Positions 8,326 through 17,378 of a DNA stretch of 56,105 bases are shown here, piece by piece. Under the pieces are notes generated by a model. The model saw only the letters and a program-made list of their open reading frames with translations. It was not told where the DNA came from and did no database searches. The DNA lies in the NCBI GenBank assembly GCA_002633115.1, contig NWBJ01000062.1:68387-124491 (forward strand), read 5' to 3'. Source of the stretch: Muribaculaceae bacterium Zag1. Its GTDB lineage: Bacteria > Bacteroidota > Bacteroidia > Bacteroidales > Muribaculaceae. Both the position numbers and the translations under genes were made by a program. Positions within the stretch are counted from its first letter, which is position 1; the number at the start of each line of letters is the position of its first letter.

Positions 8326-9900
8326 TTACGATTTGGAGATGGCGGTCTTAAGAGCGCTGATGTTGCCGTAGGTGAATGCCCATGGGCAGTACACCGGAAC
8401 GATGAGCTCCTCCTGTGCCATAAGCACAATCTGGTTCTTCAGCTTGCTGTCAACATCGTCTGCCCAGTCGAGCGAGAGGCCAGTGTATTCGACGATTTGA
8501 GCGCCGTTGCGCATATCGCCGATGAAATACTTGCCAGCCGGGATGGAGGTTGACTTGATAACGCGGAGGCCCCCGATGATGGGGTTGCCGTTCATGTCCT
8601 CGACTATCTTGAGGCGGTTGCCATCGGTGGCCTTCTCGGTGCGGATCGAGTTAAGGGTGATAGGATTCAGAATCAGCACGGTGGGGCTGAACTGAGCGAA
8701 CGACATCACAGCGATGGCGGTCTCAAGGGCATCGATGCTGTTGGGCGAGGTCACGCTCTTCCATGCGCCGTGGTTGATGGTGGCAGCGGCATTGGTCAGA
8801 GCTTCAGAAGATGAGCACTTCACGCCCTCGATGAATATCTGTCGGTCATTGACCTTGATCACATCGAAGGTGTCGTTGAGAGCGGCAGTGGTGGCAAAAC
8901 CGCTGAGAGTGATGCGCATGCCTTCGCGAATGAGGTCGTTGGGAGCCTTGAGAGTGAGTATGCTGCCATTCTCGGCAGGAGCGATTGAAGAGATGTCAGC
9001 AGTGGCAATGGTGGCAACCGCAGTGCCGATGATGGTCTCCACTGACTTTACTCCCTCGTAGGCGGTGATGCCCTTGAGGTTGTCGCCTGAGCCGTCGCCG
9101 AAGAGGATGCCGAAGTCCTCGGCATCGAGGACAGCCTGGGCAACCATGTTGAGGATGAACGAGCGGACGTAAACGCGGCTCTTCAGCATGCGCTTGGACA
9201 TGCGGATGTGTGTGCCGACGCGCTTGACGCTCGACTGCTCCTCCTTGATCTTGAAAGAAGATTCGGCAAGGGTGCCGTTCTCGGAGGTGTAGCGGGCGTT
9301 CTTGTCAACATCGTAGATTTGCTGCCATGCGAGCATCGGATACTCGGGGTCGCCCTGGATAACAACCGCAAAGTCGCGGACGTGGCTCATCTTGTCGCGA
9401 GAGGCGGTCTCGACATTGGGAAGCTGGTTGCTGATGAGAACGGTGCCAGTGTAGTTGGCATCGGCTGCAATGCCTTGGCCGGTCATGGACACGCTCTTTA
9501 GAGCGAAGCCGTTGGCGGTGCGGCTCTTGCCCTCAGCGAACTGCTGGAACTTCTCGCTCTCAAGCATGGCGCTGATTTCCTCGTCGAGCTTCGAGGCAAA
9601 GGTGTTGACGTTGAAGCCCTTGTTCTGAAGCTTTTCAAGGGTCTCGGTGAGCTCCTTGACAGTGGAGGTGAGGGTCTCGTTGTCCTTGACCATCTCGGAG
9701 AACTTGTCGGCATCGTAAGACTGGATCTTCTCGTTCACCGACTTCATCTTGGACTCGACTTCCTCGGCAGTCATCGAGCCCTCGGTGGCCTTGTTGACGA
9801 TGTCAACAATCATGTCAGCCATCTTCTCCATGAAGGTGCGCTGCTCATCGGGCATGTTGCTGAAGTTGAGCCCGAGGTCTGATTTGTTCAACTTTTTCAT
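8326..9900 (-). CDS. HK97-fold major capsid protein with scaffold-like N-terminus
   Basis: This is a 525-residue capsid subunit. The first ~130 residues are a charged coiled coil (a delta-domain-like scaffold, expected to be cut off by the neighbouring protease). Then follow HK97-fold features: a hydrophobic N-arm/E-loop region and a long helix with FGILFGDGSGDNLKGIT, a phrase typical of the spine and P-domain. The end shows the usual IVPVYCPWAF beta segment. ATG at 9900 (MKKLNKSDLG) is chosen over an in-frame start at 9951 that would overlap the protease gene. Confidence 0.92.
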   Translation of the reverse strand: MKKLNKSDLGLNFSNMPDEQRTFMEKMADMIVDIVNKATEGSMTAEEVESKMKSVNEKIQSYDADKFSEMVKDNETLTSTVKELTETLEKLQNKGFNVNTFASKLDEEISAMLESEKFQQFAEGKSRTANGFALKSVSMTGQGIAADANYTGTVLISNQLPNVETASRDKMSHVRDFAVVIQGDPEYPMLAWQQIYDVDKNARYTSENGTLAESSFKIKEEQSSVKRVGTHIRMSKRMLKSRVYVRSFILNMVAQAVLDAEDFGILFGDGSGDNLKGITAYEGVKSVETIIGTAVATIATADISSIAPAENGSILTLKAPNDLIREGMRITLSGFATTAALNDTFDVIKVNDRQIFIEGVKCSSSEALTNAAATINHGAWKSVTSPNSIDALETAIAVMSFAQFSPTVLILNPITLNSIRTEKATDGNRLKIVEDMNGNPIIGGLRVIKSTSIPAGKYFIGDMRNGAQIVEYTGLSLDWADDVDSKLKNQIVLMAQEELIVPVYCPWAFTYGNISALKTAISKS

Positions 9901-9923
9901 AAGTATGGTACAAATGTTGGTTA

Positions 9924-10910
9924 TTAGATTACTTCGTTCATAGTCTGCCAAAACGACTTTTTGGCTTCTGGCTCCTCCAAGGTCTTAGGCTCGGGAGCGG
10001 GGTCTTGCTTTAGGAGCGTCATAGTTCGGTAGACGCGGCTCCAGCAGTGCGGACAACGCACGTAGTTGGCGATGTCTGTGATGGCCTTTTGGGTCAGATC
10101 CTTTCGGTCGCCCTTGTAAGTGTCGAGCAGAGCTGTCACTTCGGCGCGAATTTCAGGCTTCAGCTTGTTCATCTCCTCGCTCACAATGTCATCGGTGATC
10201 CACCGCACGTAATCGCCAGCGGTCTCCAATGCTTGCTGAGAGAATGTCTGCTCTGGCACTGAATCATAGTCGAACTGGTAGCCGCAGTGGGGGCAGGTCA
10301 CAACCGCATCCCCGTTGAGTGATTTGAGAAGCAGTTCGAGTTCCATATCGTAATTTTTTAGTCTCTCATCGCTGTAACCTCTCATCACGAATGCCTTGCG
10401 CACAAATTCAATCGCTTCCTTGACCTGGTCTTGGGTGGCGCTCTTCAGCCCTACGAGGAAAGTCTGGGGATTGGCTCCCCAATGGGTGAGGGTGGAAAAC
10501 TCAAACATCTTCCACTGAAGCACCTTGCGCTTGTCCTCGGAATCGCGCTTCTTGGCTTGAACCCCTATGCTGTGCTCCAAGGTGCGGTTGTTCTCCGCAT
10601 ACAGCTTGTAGTCAGAATAGATGTCGCGGCCGATCTGCTTGTCGAGGTTGAGCTTCGACACCATAATCAAGTTGCCGTCCTTCTCCTGGCCGCTGAGGGG
10701 AACTCCGAGCAGCTGGGTGACATCATGGTTGAGGAAGTGGCGCATCCGCCCCATGTCCTCCATCAGAGTGATGTCAAAGGAACCGGGCATCGAGATGTCC
10801 TTTTGGGAATCCTCAATGCCTATGCCGTTGACCGCTATGGTAACGACACCCTTCTCATCAACGTCATTGGCCTTGGTCTGATAGACCAGGCTCTTCTTCA
10901 TTTCGTTCAT
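9924..10910 (-). CDS. Prohead maturation protease with added zinc-ribbon-like region
   Basis: The product is 328 residues. Residues 1-155 form an HK97-type (S78-like) prohead protease with likely catalytic His in HFLNHD (58 or 62) and Ser114 in EHSIG. It processes the capsid scaffold domain. The C-terminal half is unusual: two CPHC knuckles at 206-209 and 286-289 flank a helical insert, and together they could bind one zinc. The gene overlaps the portal 3' end by 47 bases; an alternative ATG lies at 10901. It is followed 24 bases later by the capsid gene. Confidence 0.88.
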   Translation of the reverse strand: MNEMKKSLVYQTKANDVDEKGVVTIAVNGIGIEDSQKDISMPGSFDITLMEDMGRMRHFLNHDVTQLLGVPLSGQEKDGNLIMVSKLNLDKQIGRDIYSDYKLYAENNRTLEHSIGVQAKKRDSEDKRKVLQWKMFEFSTLTHWGANPQTFLVGLKSATQDQVKEAIEFVRKAFVMRGYSDERLKNYDMELELLLKSLNGDAVVTCPHCGYQFDYDSVPEQTFSQQALETAGDYVRWITDDIVSEEMNKLKPEIRAEVTALLDTYKGDRKDLTQKAITDIANYVRCPHCWSRVYRTMTLLKQDPAPEPKTLEEPEAKKSFWQTMNEVI

Positions 10911-12327
10911 GTTCTTCTCCTGTTGAGGTTGGTTGGTTATTGTTAGTCTGTTGCAATTTCAGAATCTTGTCGACCTCGGCCAATTCGGCATCGGTCATTT
11001 GGAATCTCAGCTTGGTGAAAAGAGGATACTCCTCCTCGTCCAACTGGCTTTCGTGTATCTGAGCCCTCCAATCGTTGAGGGTAATCATGCCGGCCAAGAA
11101 CTGCGTCATGCATCGGTCGTTGACGAGTTTCTTAACCTCCTCGGACTCCTTCATGCCGTTCTGCAAGCAGTCAACATCGCTGAAATTGCAATCGATGTAC
11201 ACGTTGCTGTCATTGAGGCCGAGCCATCGGGTCAGGTCTTCGCAGAACCGCTTGGCAAGCGGAATGATGGTGCCGCAGTACACGGCTTTCTCCGCGGTGC
11301 TTTGGTTGGCGAAAGTGCTTTGGTCCTTTCTCGGCACAAGCACAGCCGGAATGCCGAACACGCCAGCGACCTTGATGGCATCCTCCAATGTCTCGTCGAA
11401 AGGCTGAAGCTCGGATATCGAGAGGTTGGTGCGGACAAAACTCAAAGGCACATCTGTCACACCGATTGGAGACTTGCCCGATGTAACCCCGTACTCGGCA
11501 TTAAGCTGGTCTCTCAGCTCTTTCTTTTCCTCCGGATCCATTGCTACGGTGCCTGTAACATCTTGCTTCTGCGATACCAGGAAGCCGATGCCGCCGCGCT
11601 TATTGTAAATCACATTGCGGGCATCGTACACGGCCAAGAGGTTGCTGATGGGCTTCATCACCGAAAGGAGGCGACTTACGCTCTTGAGGTATTGGTAGCC
11701 GTCCTTGATGCTGTCGCACATCCCATCGCGGTCGTGCCACACTTGCCAAGCCGGAATGTCGCTCACTTTCATTCCCCATCCGTCATTGATGGAGTACTTT
11801 GATATGATGTCCTCTTGGCGCGCTATCCCGTACATGGGGATAACCGACTTGGGAGGATAGGCCCTAACCTTGTCGGCTGGCAACGGCCAGAAGTTGTCGC
11901 AGTACTTGTGCTTGGGCAGATTAGAGCCCGTCGAGCCCATAGCCGCTCTGATGTAGGCATTGCCCGTGGCAAGCTTGTACACGAAATGGGTGTACACCAA
12001 TTCTCGCCAGCCCATAAGGCAGTTGGGAGCAACAATCATGTCGCACACCTTTCGACCGCACCAGACAATTGAATCGTCCTTTGCGCGCTTCACCTCGAAA
12101 TGCGCTCCGGCAATGCGGCTCGCTATGTAGTCAATGGGCCAAAAGACTTCGGGCAACGAGCGGAAAAGGTCCATGTACGATGCGTACACGTGCCGAAGAG
12201 CAGGAGCCTCCTCCCTCACGGACACCGAATCCGACGAGGCAGACGAACTCTGCGCAACCTCGAAGTCGATTAAGTCCTCCGACTTCAAGATTTCAGCCTT
12301 TCCAAACAGTTTCTTAAAGAAATTCAT
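10864..12327 (-). CDS. Phage portal protein
   Basis: The product is 487 residues with an HK97/SPP1-type portal pattern: a helical N-terminus, then WPIDYIASRIAGAHFEV and the FVYKLATGNAYIR core, the DGYQYLKSVSRLL clip/stem region, and a helical end. It forms the dodecameric ring through which DNA enters the head. The start is ATG at 12327; the longer in-frame reading begins inside the promoter at 12349-12356 and is rejected. It is the first gene after that promoter. Confidence 0.9.
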   Translation of the reverse strand: MNFFKKLFGKAEILKSEDLIDFEVAQSSSASSDSVSVREEAPALRHVYASYMDLFRSLPEVFWPIDYIASRIAGAHFEVKRAKDDSIVWCGRKVCDMIVAPNCLMGWRELVYTHFVYKLATGNAYIRAAMGSTGSNLPKHKYCDNFWPLPADKVRAYPPKSVIPMYGIARQEDIISKYSINDGWGMKVSDIPAWQVWHDRDGMCDSIKDGYQYLKSVSRLLSVMKPISNLLAVYDARNVIYNKRGGIGFLVSQKQDVTGTVAMDPEEKKELRDQLNAEYGVTSGKSPIGVTDVPLSFVRTNLSISELQPFDETLEDAIKVAGVFGIPAVLVPRKDQSTFANQSTAEKAVYCGTIIPLAKRFCEDLTRWLGLNDSNVYIDCNFSDVDCLQNGMKESEEVKKLVNDRCMTQFLAGMITLNDWRAQIHESQLDEEEYPLFTKLRFQMTDAELAEVDKILKLQQTNNNQPTSTGEEHERNEEEPGLSDQGQ

Positions 12328-12348
12328 CGTCTTTTCGCTCTTTTGGCA

Positions 12349-12356
12349 CAAAAGTA
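12349..12356 (-). promoter_or_regulatory. Probable promoter -7 box of head operon
   Basis: On the minus strand this reads TACTTTTG, a match to the Bacteroidetes -7 consensus TAnnTTTG. It lies about 22 bases before the portal ATG and inside the only gap (12328-12458) in the structural operon. No clean TTTG is seen 19-21 bases upstream. It would separate expression of the terminase genes from the head and tail genes. Confidence 0.5.
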
Positions 12357-12458
12357 ATCACCAAATCAATAACTTTTCCGAAATCCGAAATTCTTTGAAA
12401 ATCGGTTTTTCTAAAAATCGAGCCTAATCGGGTGAAACAATGTGAGTTATGTCAAACT

Positions 12459-14489
12459 TCAATTCGGATACGATTTTTCAGCGAACATTATGAAGCCGCT
12501 CAGAACCGCGCTTGCCTCCTTGCTTTGGCTGTCCTTGTTGTAATCGAGGAGCGACTGCATGAACGCTCCGTACTCTTGGTCATCTGCCATTAGCCGAGTG
12601 TCGAACAATATGGAGGACCGCACGTAGTCGGACGTTGCCGCTATCCTCCTATCGATGTCGCCATTCTCCCTCATCGCCCGAATCTCAAGGCTGGTGCTTT
12701 TCCTCATCTCACGGATGAATGGGAAATAAGCATCTGAGCACTCTATGACTATCCTCGACTGAGGCAGAGCCACAAGCCTCGACTTGATATCCTCGGTGGA
12801 ATCTGTGTCGAGGTAGGATATTCCGACGATGTGCCATTTGCCTCCGCACTTGGCTCCGCTCACCATCACGAACTTGCCATTTACATTGGGCATGGCATAA
12901 GCGAGGCGGTGGGTGTATTCATGCTCGGTATCGGGATTGAAAAAGTGAATGAATCCCGACTGGGCATAGAGGTTGCGCTTGCGCCTGTTGCTGAAAGAAT
13001 AGAACTGGTCCTGAAGCAGGTCGCACACGGCATAGCGGAATGTGTCGGAAAGGTGGCCGTGCTCCTCATAGGTCTGCATCGTGATCTTGTTCTTGACCTT
13101 GGTCTTGAGAATGCCTCCGTTCTGGTCCTTCTGCACAGCCATGTAATCCTCGATCGAAACCGAGCAGTTATCGCCAATGACGATGGAGATATTGGGAATG
13201 ATGCCATCGAACACCGCATTGATGAACTCTCCCGACATCGACACGGAGGGATTCTTGTTGCCGACCTTGTCCTCCACCTCAAACCCCTCGGCTTGCAAGG
13301 TGGAAATGAAAAGGTCGTGGAAACTGCGCTTCTCATCGTCGATGTTGTTGGCGCTCCGAGTGGAGGCGTCAGCGTGAAGATAGACCTTGTCAGCATAGCC
13401 GAGATTCCTCAATGCCTCAGCCACCATCTTTGCCGACTTTCTGACTGTGTTGTTCGGATTCCCGGCACACGTCTCGCCTATCTGCCTAAGCTCAATCTCA
13501 TCGCCAAGGGATATCTGCCAATACGTGACCGAAATGTATGGAAGCACGTTGCTATCGACAGAGAGATGTATCGGGAGGCTCGGGTCGTACTCTGTCTCCC
13601 GGCTGTGCTTGCCTCGGTTGAACGAGGCGAAGAACTCAGAGCCAGTGCGGATAACGCCCCACTCTCCCAAAGCGTACACCTGGTAATAGTCGGGGTCGTT
13701 CAATCGGTCTTTCTCAAAGTCGGCCACGCACTGCTCATCATAATAGCCGTAGGTGCCATTGGGAGAGCCGACCACCCAAAAGTTGTTGAGGTAGGTTGAC
13801 TGAATCAGCACCGAATCGGGAGCGTGCTCCTCCAATTCCTTGGTGCGAGGATTCAATATGGACTTTCTTTCGTTCATGCGAAGCGACTTTACCGAGGTAA
13901 ATTCGGGAGATATGGACGATTTTCCGATTTTCACCTCCATCGGCACATCGTGCCATTTCTCCATGTCGATTACGCTTTTCTTGATCCAATGGGTTTCCTT
14001 GATGGGGTTGAAGGCTGTGATTATCTGCTGGCCCTCCTTTCCCCTGAGGCGCTTTCGCACCTGCTTGAAGTCTGCCTCGTCGAACTCGCTCCACTCGTCC
14101 ATGAACACCCATCTGTAATTGCTGATGCCCTTAATCTTTTCAGGGTCATCGAGGCCTGAGAAGTCGATGCGGCATCCATTCTCATTGTGGCGGATGCGCT
14201 TCAATGAATCAGAGAACGTAAAGAGGGAATCGATGCCGAGCTGCTGAGCCGCTGTCTTGAAGTCCTCATAGATGGTCTTGCTTATCGAGGCTCCGACCTT
14301 TCTCATCACCAAGGCATTGTCCTTGCGCAGCAACACGAGCATGAGCAGAACCTGGGCGACAGAGTATGACTTGCCGCTCGACGAGCCTCCGTAGAGAATG
14401 ATGAGCCTTATGGCAGGGTCTGTGGCGAATCTGAGCAACTGGAAGCCGACAGGGTTGAAGTCGGTTATCTCCAAGCCTACCTTTCCCAT
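12459..14489 (-). CDS. terL: Terminase large subunit (packaging ATPase-nuclease)
   Basis: This 676-residue protein packages DNA into the prohead. Walker A is GGSSSGKS at about 34-41 and Walker B with the catalytic acid is WVFMDEWSE (Asp131, Glu132). A coupling motif follows (IITAFNP). The C-terminal RNase H-like nuclease starts near LSVDSN (residue ~310), with later acidic residues in LHADAST. The ATG overlaps the small subunit stop (TGATG), so the two are coupled. At 676 residues it is longer than the usual 420-550, because of an extra C-terminal alpha/beta region. Confidence 0.95.
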   Translation of the reverse strand: MGKVGLEITDFNPVGFQLLRFATDPAIRLIILYGGSSSGKSYSVAQVLLMLVLLRKDNALVMRKVGASISKTIYEDFKTAAQQLGIDSLFTFSDSLKRIRHNENGCRIDFSGLDDPEKIKGISNYRWVFMDEWSEFDEADFKQVRKRLRGKEGQQIITAFNPIKETHWIKKSVIDMEKWHDVPMEVKIGKSSISPEFTSVKSLRMNERKSILNPRTKELEEHAPDSVLIQSTYLNNFWVVGSPNGTYGYYDEQCVADFEKDRLNDPDYYQVYALGEWGVIRTGSEFFASFNRGKHSRETEYDPSLPIHLSVDSNVLPYISVTYWQISLGDEIELRQIGETCAGNPNNTVRKSAKMVAEALRNLGYADKVYLHADASTRSANNIDDEKRSFHDLFISTLQAEGFEVEDKVGNKNPSVSMSGEFINAVFDGIIPNISIVIGDNCSVSIEDYMAVQKDQNGGILKTKVKNKITMQTYEEHGHLSDTFRYAVCDLLQDQFYSFSNRRKRNLYAQSGFIHFFNPDTEHEYTHRLAYAMPNVNGKFVMVSGAKCGGKWHIVGISYLDTDSTEDIKSRLVALPQSRIVIECSDAYFPFIREMRKSTSLEIRAMRENGDIDRRIAATSDYVRSSILFDTRLMADDQEYGAFMQSLLDYNKDSQSKEASAVLSGFIMFAEKSYPN

Positions 14490-15091
14490 CACTCATCGTC
14501 TTCTTTGCCGTACCTCTTCCCTCCGAACATCAGCACAATATCGTCAGCGGTCGCGCCCTCTCCGTTGGCGGTGATGGTCATTTCCTGAGGCTTGTACCAT
14601 CCCTTGAATTTGGCGAGCGTGTCCGCAATCTCGGTAAGCGTCATCTTCTCATATCCGTACTTGGTTGTGCGCTTGATCAGCCACCAGGCAGTAGTGGAGA
14701 GTTCGTGCTCTCTGCGCTTGCGAGGATTGCCCGTCTCCTCATCCACTATCACAAAGTCGTTGGGAGTGAGCGAGAGCATCTGGTCAAGCATGTGGCTCAC
14801 CTTGCCAGCGGTGGCCTCGACCACCGCACTCTCGAACTGTTGGGTCAGTTCCTCGATTCTTTGCCTTATCTTTGCTTTTTTGAAAAGCCGTGAGGCCATA
14901 TTGTAGAGGCTGCTTGTCGTAGCCTTTGTGCGTGGGTAAGCCTTCTTGTAGGCGAGGTAGAGGGTTGTCTCGCACCTCACGTCGATGCCGAGCCTCTTGA
15001 TGTCAGAGCCGAACATCATGTAGGCGACCTCTCTTGCGAAAGCCTCCTCTTGGGGCGTGAAGGCTGTTGTGGGTGATTTTATGCGTGCCAT
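14489..15091 (-). CDS. terS: Terminase small subunit
   Basis: The product is 200 residues. The N-terminal half has a helix-turn-helix-like DNA-recognition region (TTLYLAYKKAYPRTKATTSS, then a helical SRLFKKAKIRQRIEEL) typical of small terminases that bind pac/cos and load the large subunit. The position directly before the large subunit with overlapping stop/start supports the role. It is the first gene of the packaging and structural block. Confidence 0.85.
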   Translation of the reverse strand: MARIKSPTTAFTPQEEAFAREVAYMMFGSDIKRLGIDVRCETTLYLAYKKAYPRTKATTSSLYNMASRLFKKAKIRQRIEELTQQFESAVVEATAGKVSHMLDQMLSLTPNDFVIVDEETGNPRKRREHELSTTAWWLIKRTTKYGYEKMTLTEIADTLAKFKGWYKPQEMTITANGEGATADDIVLMFGGKRYGKEDDE

Positions 15092-15172
15092 GGGAAAATA
15101 ATAAGAGCAGGTGGGAAAATGGATTGTACGTGGTTGTGGGGATATTTGTGGACATTTGTGTTTATCCCGCTT

Positions 15173-16062
15173 TTAGAAAAATTTTACAGAAAAGCCGATT
15201 TTCGGCCTTTTGAAAGCATTTCGTGGCTTCTGTCGGCTTTTCCGAAGCAGAACGATGGGGCGGTCAGCCAACCAATCGGCTCGGGAGGGAGCGAATACGC
15301 GGCTTATTCCCTCGGCTATGCCGACATAAGAGAGCGGAACGGAATAGATGTCCTCATCGATGGCTTGCTCCAGCTTGTCGTAATCCCGCTTTTGGGGATT
15401 GTAGGAAAGCTCGACGCCATTGAAGCCTTGAACGAGGTCGGCGAAGTCTCGCACGGTGTCGCTCTCGGGATTGGCAACGTTGACAACCTGGGAATTGGTG
15501 CCGTAGGCGTAGATGAGGCCTTCGACCGCATCGTCGATGTATGTGAAGTGTCGGCGGTTCGCACCATTGTTGACGAGGGTCACACGCTCATCGTTGAGCA
15601 GATGCCAAAGCAGAGTGCCCTCGCGCGGATCTGGGCCGTAAACGTTGTGGAGTCGCACGCCCGTTGCCGATGGGCAGTATATCTTGGCGAACAGCTCATC
15701 GAAATGCTTGGTGATGCCGTACATCGAGGTGATGTTGCAAGGGTTGGCGCACGATGATGATGCGTATACCAATTTGACATTGTGCTTGTGGCAAGCCTGG
15801 GCGACAGTCATGAACACTGAATGTTGTTGTCGGCCAAGCCTTGGACGTTGTCGTTGAAAACGGAGGTGGAGGCTGCGAGGTGGAACACCCCATCGTACTC
15901 CTTTTCCCCAAGCATCTCAGCGACATTTACCGCATCGAAGATTCTTGATCTTTCAACTCCGTACTTGTGGTCGATGCCAATGACTTCTGCTCCTCTGCTT
16001 CTGAGGGCACTGACAAGCGAGCAGCCAATGAAACCCTCGCTCCCGGTAACAATGAATCTCAT
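15173..16062 (-). pseudogene. NAD-dependent sugar-nucleotide epimerase split by a -1 frame change
   Basis: Two adjacent frames together make one extended short-chain dehydrogenase of about 297 residues. Part one (16062-15808) has the Rossmann nucleotide motif GSEGFIG. Part two (15817-15173) has the catalytic YxxxK (YGITKHFDELF) and the VRLHNVYGPDP substrate loop. A -1 shift at about 15815 restores a natural reading (NNIQ-VFMTVAQA). Part one ends in TGA overlapping an ATG (ATGA), so the halves could also be translated as coupled separate chains. I see no classic slippery heptamer. The enzyme family includes UDP-glucose 4-epimerases; in a prophage it could alter host surface sugars. Confidence 0.8.
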
Positions 16063-16102
16063 AATTGTTAAAATTTTAATTTTATCTTCAAATTTATTGT
16101 GT

Positions 16103-16140
16103 TTTGTTTGTTATTATATCAGAAATAATTCGTATCTTTG
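16103..16140 (+). promoter_or_regulatory. Consensus Bacteroidetes promoter for a small RNA
   Basis: TTTG elements end at 16106 and 16110, and the -7 box TATCTTTG is at 16133-16140. From the second TTTG the spacer is 22 bases. It points right, against all neighbouring protein genes, and its transcript would start near 16146, exactly where a run of three hairpins begins. Confidence 0.75.
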
Positions 16141-16144
16141 CAAC

Positions 16145-16226
16145 AGAGATACATTATCTCTCGGTACGAGGTCTTCGGACTGCGTACCACCTCAGAGCCG
16201 GCATATGTCGGCTCTCCGTATTTTTA
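16145..16226 (+). ncRNA. Candidate three-hairpin small RNA with terminator
   Basis: Three stems lie head to tail. Hairpin 1 is AGAGATA-CAT-TATCTCT (16145-16161). Hairpin 2 is GGTACG...CGTACC closed by a UUCG tetraloop (16163-16188). Hairpin 3 is AGAGCCG...CGGCTCT (16194-16215) followed by CCGTATTTTTAT, which looks like a Rho-independent terminator. No start codon with a useful frame lies inside. A consensus promoter stands directly upstream. Its 3' end touches the stop of the convergent nuclease gene (16224). I do not recognise a known RNA family. Confidence 0.65.
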
Positions 16227-16733
16227 TATTTCATGTATTTTTCCATCTTTTTGGGAATAATATACTATACGGCCCTTATACTTACGTTTGGCTCCACGTA
16301 ATGCAATTAGCGCTTTGTCTTGTTTTACCGATGTTTCAAGACGAAAGATTACTATTTTCGCACCTTGATCGCGTAGAGCATGACGAGCATATCTCTCTAT
16401 GTTATTATGGCTTGAAACGCTCTTTAAATCTGCTGGCTTCCCATCATAAAGAATGTCATAAGTTTGACCTTTTGGTCGACCCAAATCTGAAAGATGAGCC
16501 ACCTTATGACCTTGTTGAGCTAAATCTTGAGCCATATCTTGTTCTTTCATAAACTTTTCCCATTCGTTATCGGATTGTTTGCCACTTTTAATTCGGTCTT
16601 TATGCGTAACAACATAACCACCTGTTTCGTGGTCAAAATAGGTCTTTTCCCACTCTCGACTATAAGCTCTAAATTCCTTAAAATCAGCCGAGGGTTTAGA
16701 ATGAGAGTATCTTACTCCTCCACTACTTTTCAT
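16224..16733 (-). CDS. CdiA-CT-like nuclease domain protein
   Basis: This 169-residue protein resembles the C-terminal toxin nuclease domain found at the end of CdiA and of some phage minor head proteins. The region GHKVAHLSDLGRPKGQTYDI is followed by ILYDGKPADLKSV, a D...(D)xK arrangement of the PD-(D/E)XK type. A helix then precedes AKIVIFRLE. Here the domain stands alone; no minor-head part is fused. ATG at 16733 overlaps the DUF4417 stop by 11 bases, so the two are coupled. A tRNase or DNase role is inferred from the family. No obvious immunity gene is adjacent. Confidence 0.6.
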   Translation of the reverse strand: MKSSGGVRYSHSKPSADFKEFRAYSREWEKTYFDHETGGYVVTHKDRIKSGKQSDNEWEKFMKEQDMAQDLAQQGHKVAHLSDLGRPKGQTYDILYDGKPADLKSVSSHNNIERYARHALRDQGAKIVIFRLETSVKQDKALIALRGAKRKYKGRIVYYSQKDGKIHEI

Positions 16734-17355
16734 AGTCTCGATCTTCTTTCTGTTGCTTAGCCACCATGTACTGCTCAACATAAAGAAGACCAGACTCCAG
16801 ACACAAAGCCTTAACTTTGCGCCCTCCACCATAAACAATCATATTTGGATTCTCAATGCCCGAAATCTTCTGAGCCACGGCAAGCTCAGTCAAGAGATTT
16901 TCGGGACTGTCGGCATTGCCGCGAGTTGCGAACGCATTGTAGCCTTTTGGAACGCCAAGCTGATTCGGCTCAGAGAACTTTGGAGCAACGTTGAGGTCCA
17001 CCCAAATGCAGATGCCCTTTTCCTGGAGCCAGCGCGCTATCCAGCGCTTCTTGTATAGCAATTGCATAGCGTAGGCTATCGGAGTGGTTTGGAAGAGCGA
17101 GAAATTGGGCTCAACGCACTCACGGCAACCACTGTTCACCAATCTGTCGGGTCTTCCCCAAATGTTGGCGAATCGGTAGTCATCGACATAGAAGTGGTAC
17201 GTGGCCACTCCGTTCTTCAATCGGGCATTGGTGCCCCAGCCTCGGAATGGGAGAAGCAATCCGTTCTCAGGCTGTCGATCCAAGCGGAGCAGAGGAATCT
17301 CATACTCGTTGTCGCTCGGATACAAGCGGTCTTGCGGTAAATCTGTTATTATCAT
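16723..17355 (-). CDS. DUF4417 domain protein
   Basis: The product is 210 residues. The DUF4417 pattern is clear: NARLKNGVATYHFYVDDYRF, ANIWGRPDRLVNSGCRECV, the central GICIWVDLNVAPKF, and the C-terminal AFATRGNADSPENLLTELAV followed by NMIVYGGGRKV. The family occurs in phages and mobile elements and has no established function. ATG at 17355 is chosen because the promoter -7 box at 17379-17386 overlaps the region just upstream of the longer GTG reading at 17376. It is co-transcribed with the nuclease gene downstream. Confidence 0.75.
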   Translation of the reverse strand: MIITDLPQDRLYPSDNEYEIPLLRLDRQPENGLLLPFRGWGTNARLKNGVATYHFYVDDYRFANIWGRPDRLVNSGCRECVEPNFSLFQTTPIAYAMQLLYKKRWIARWLQEKGICIWVDLNVAPKFSEPNQLGVPKGYNAFATRGNADSPENLLTELAVAQKISGIENPNMIVYGGGRKVKALCLESGLLYVEQYMVAKQQKEDRDYEK

Positions 17356-17378
17356 ACGTTCCGTGTCTTGATTCACTG

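Noticed and set aside
16104-16301. Rightward 65-codon frame over the small RNA
   Set aside because: Its ATG lies upstream of the transcription start predicted from the promoter, and the frame runs through perfect stems and a terminator.
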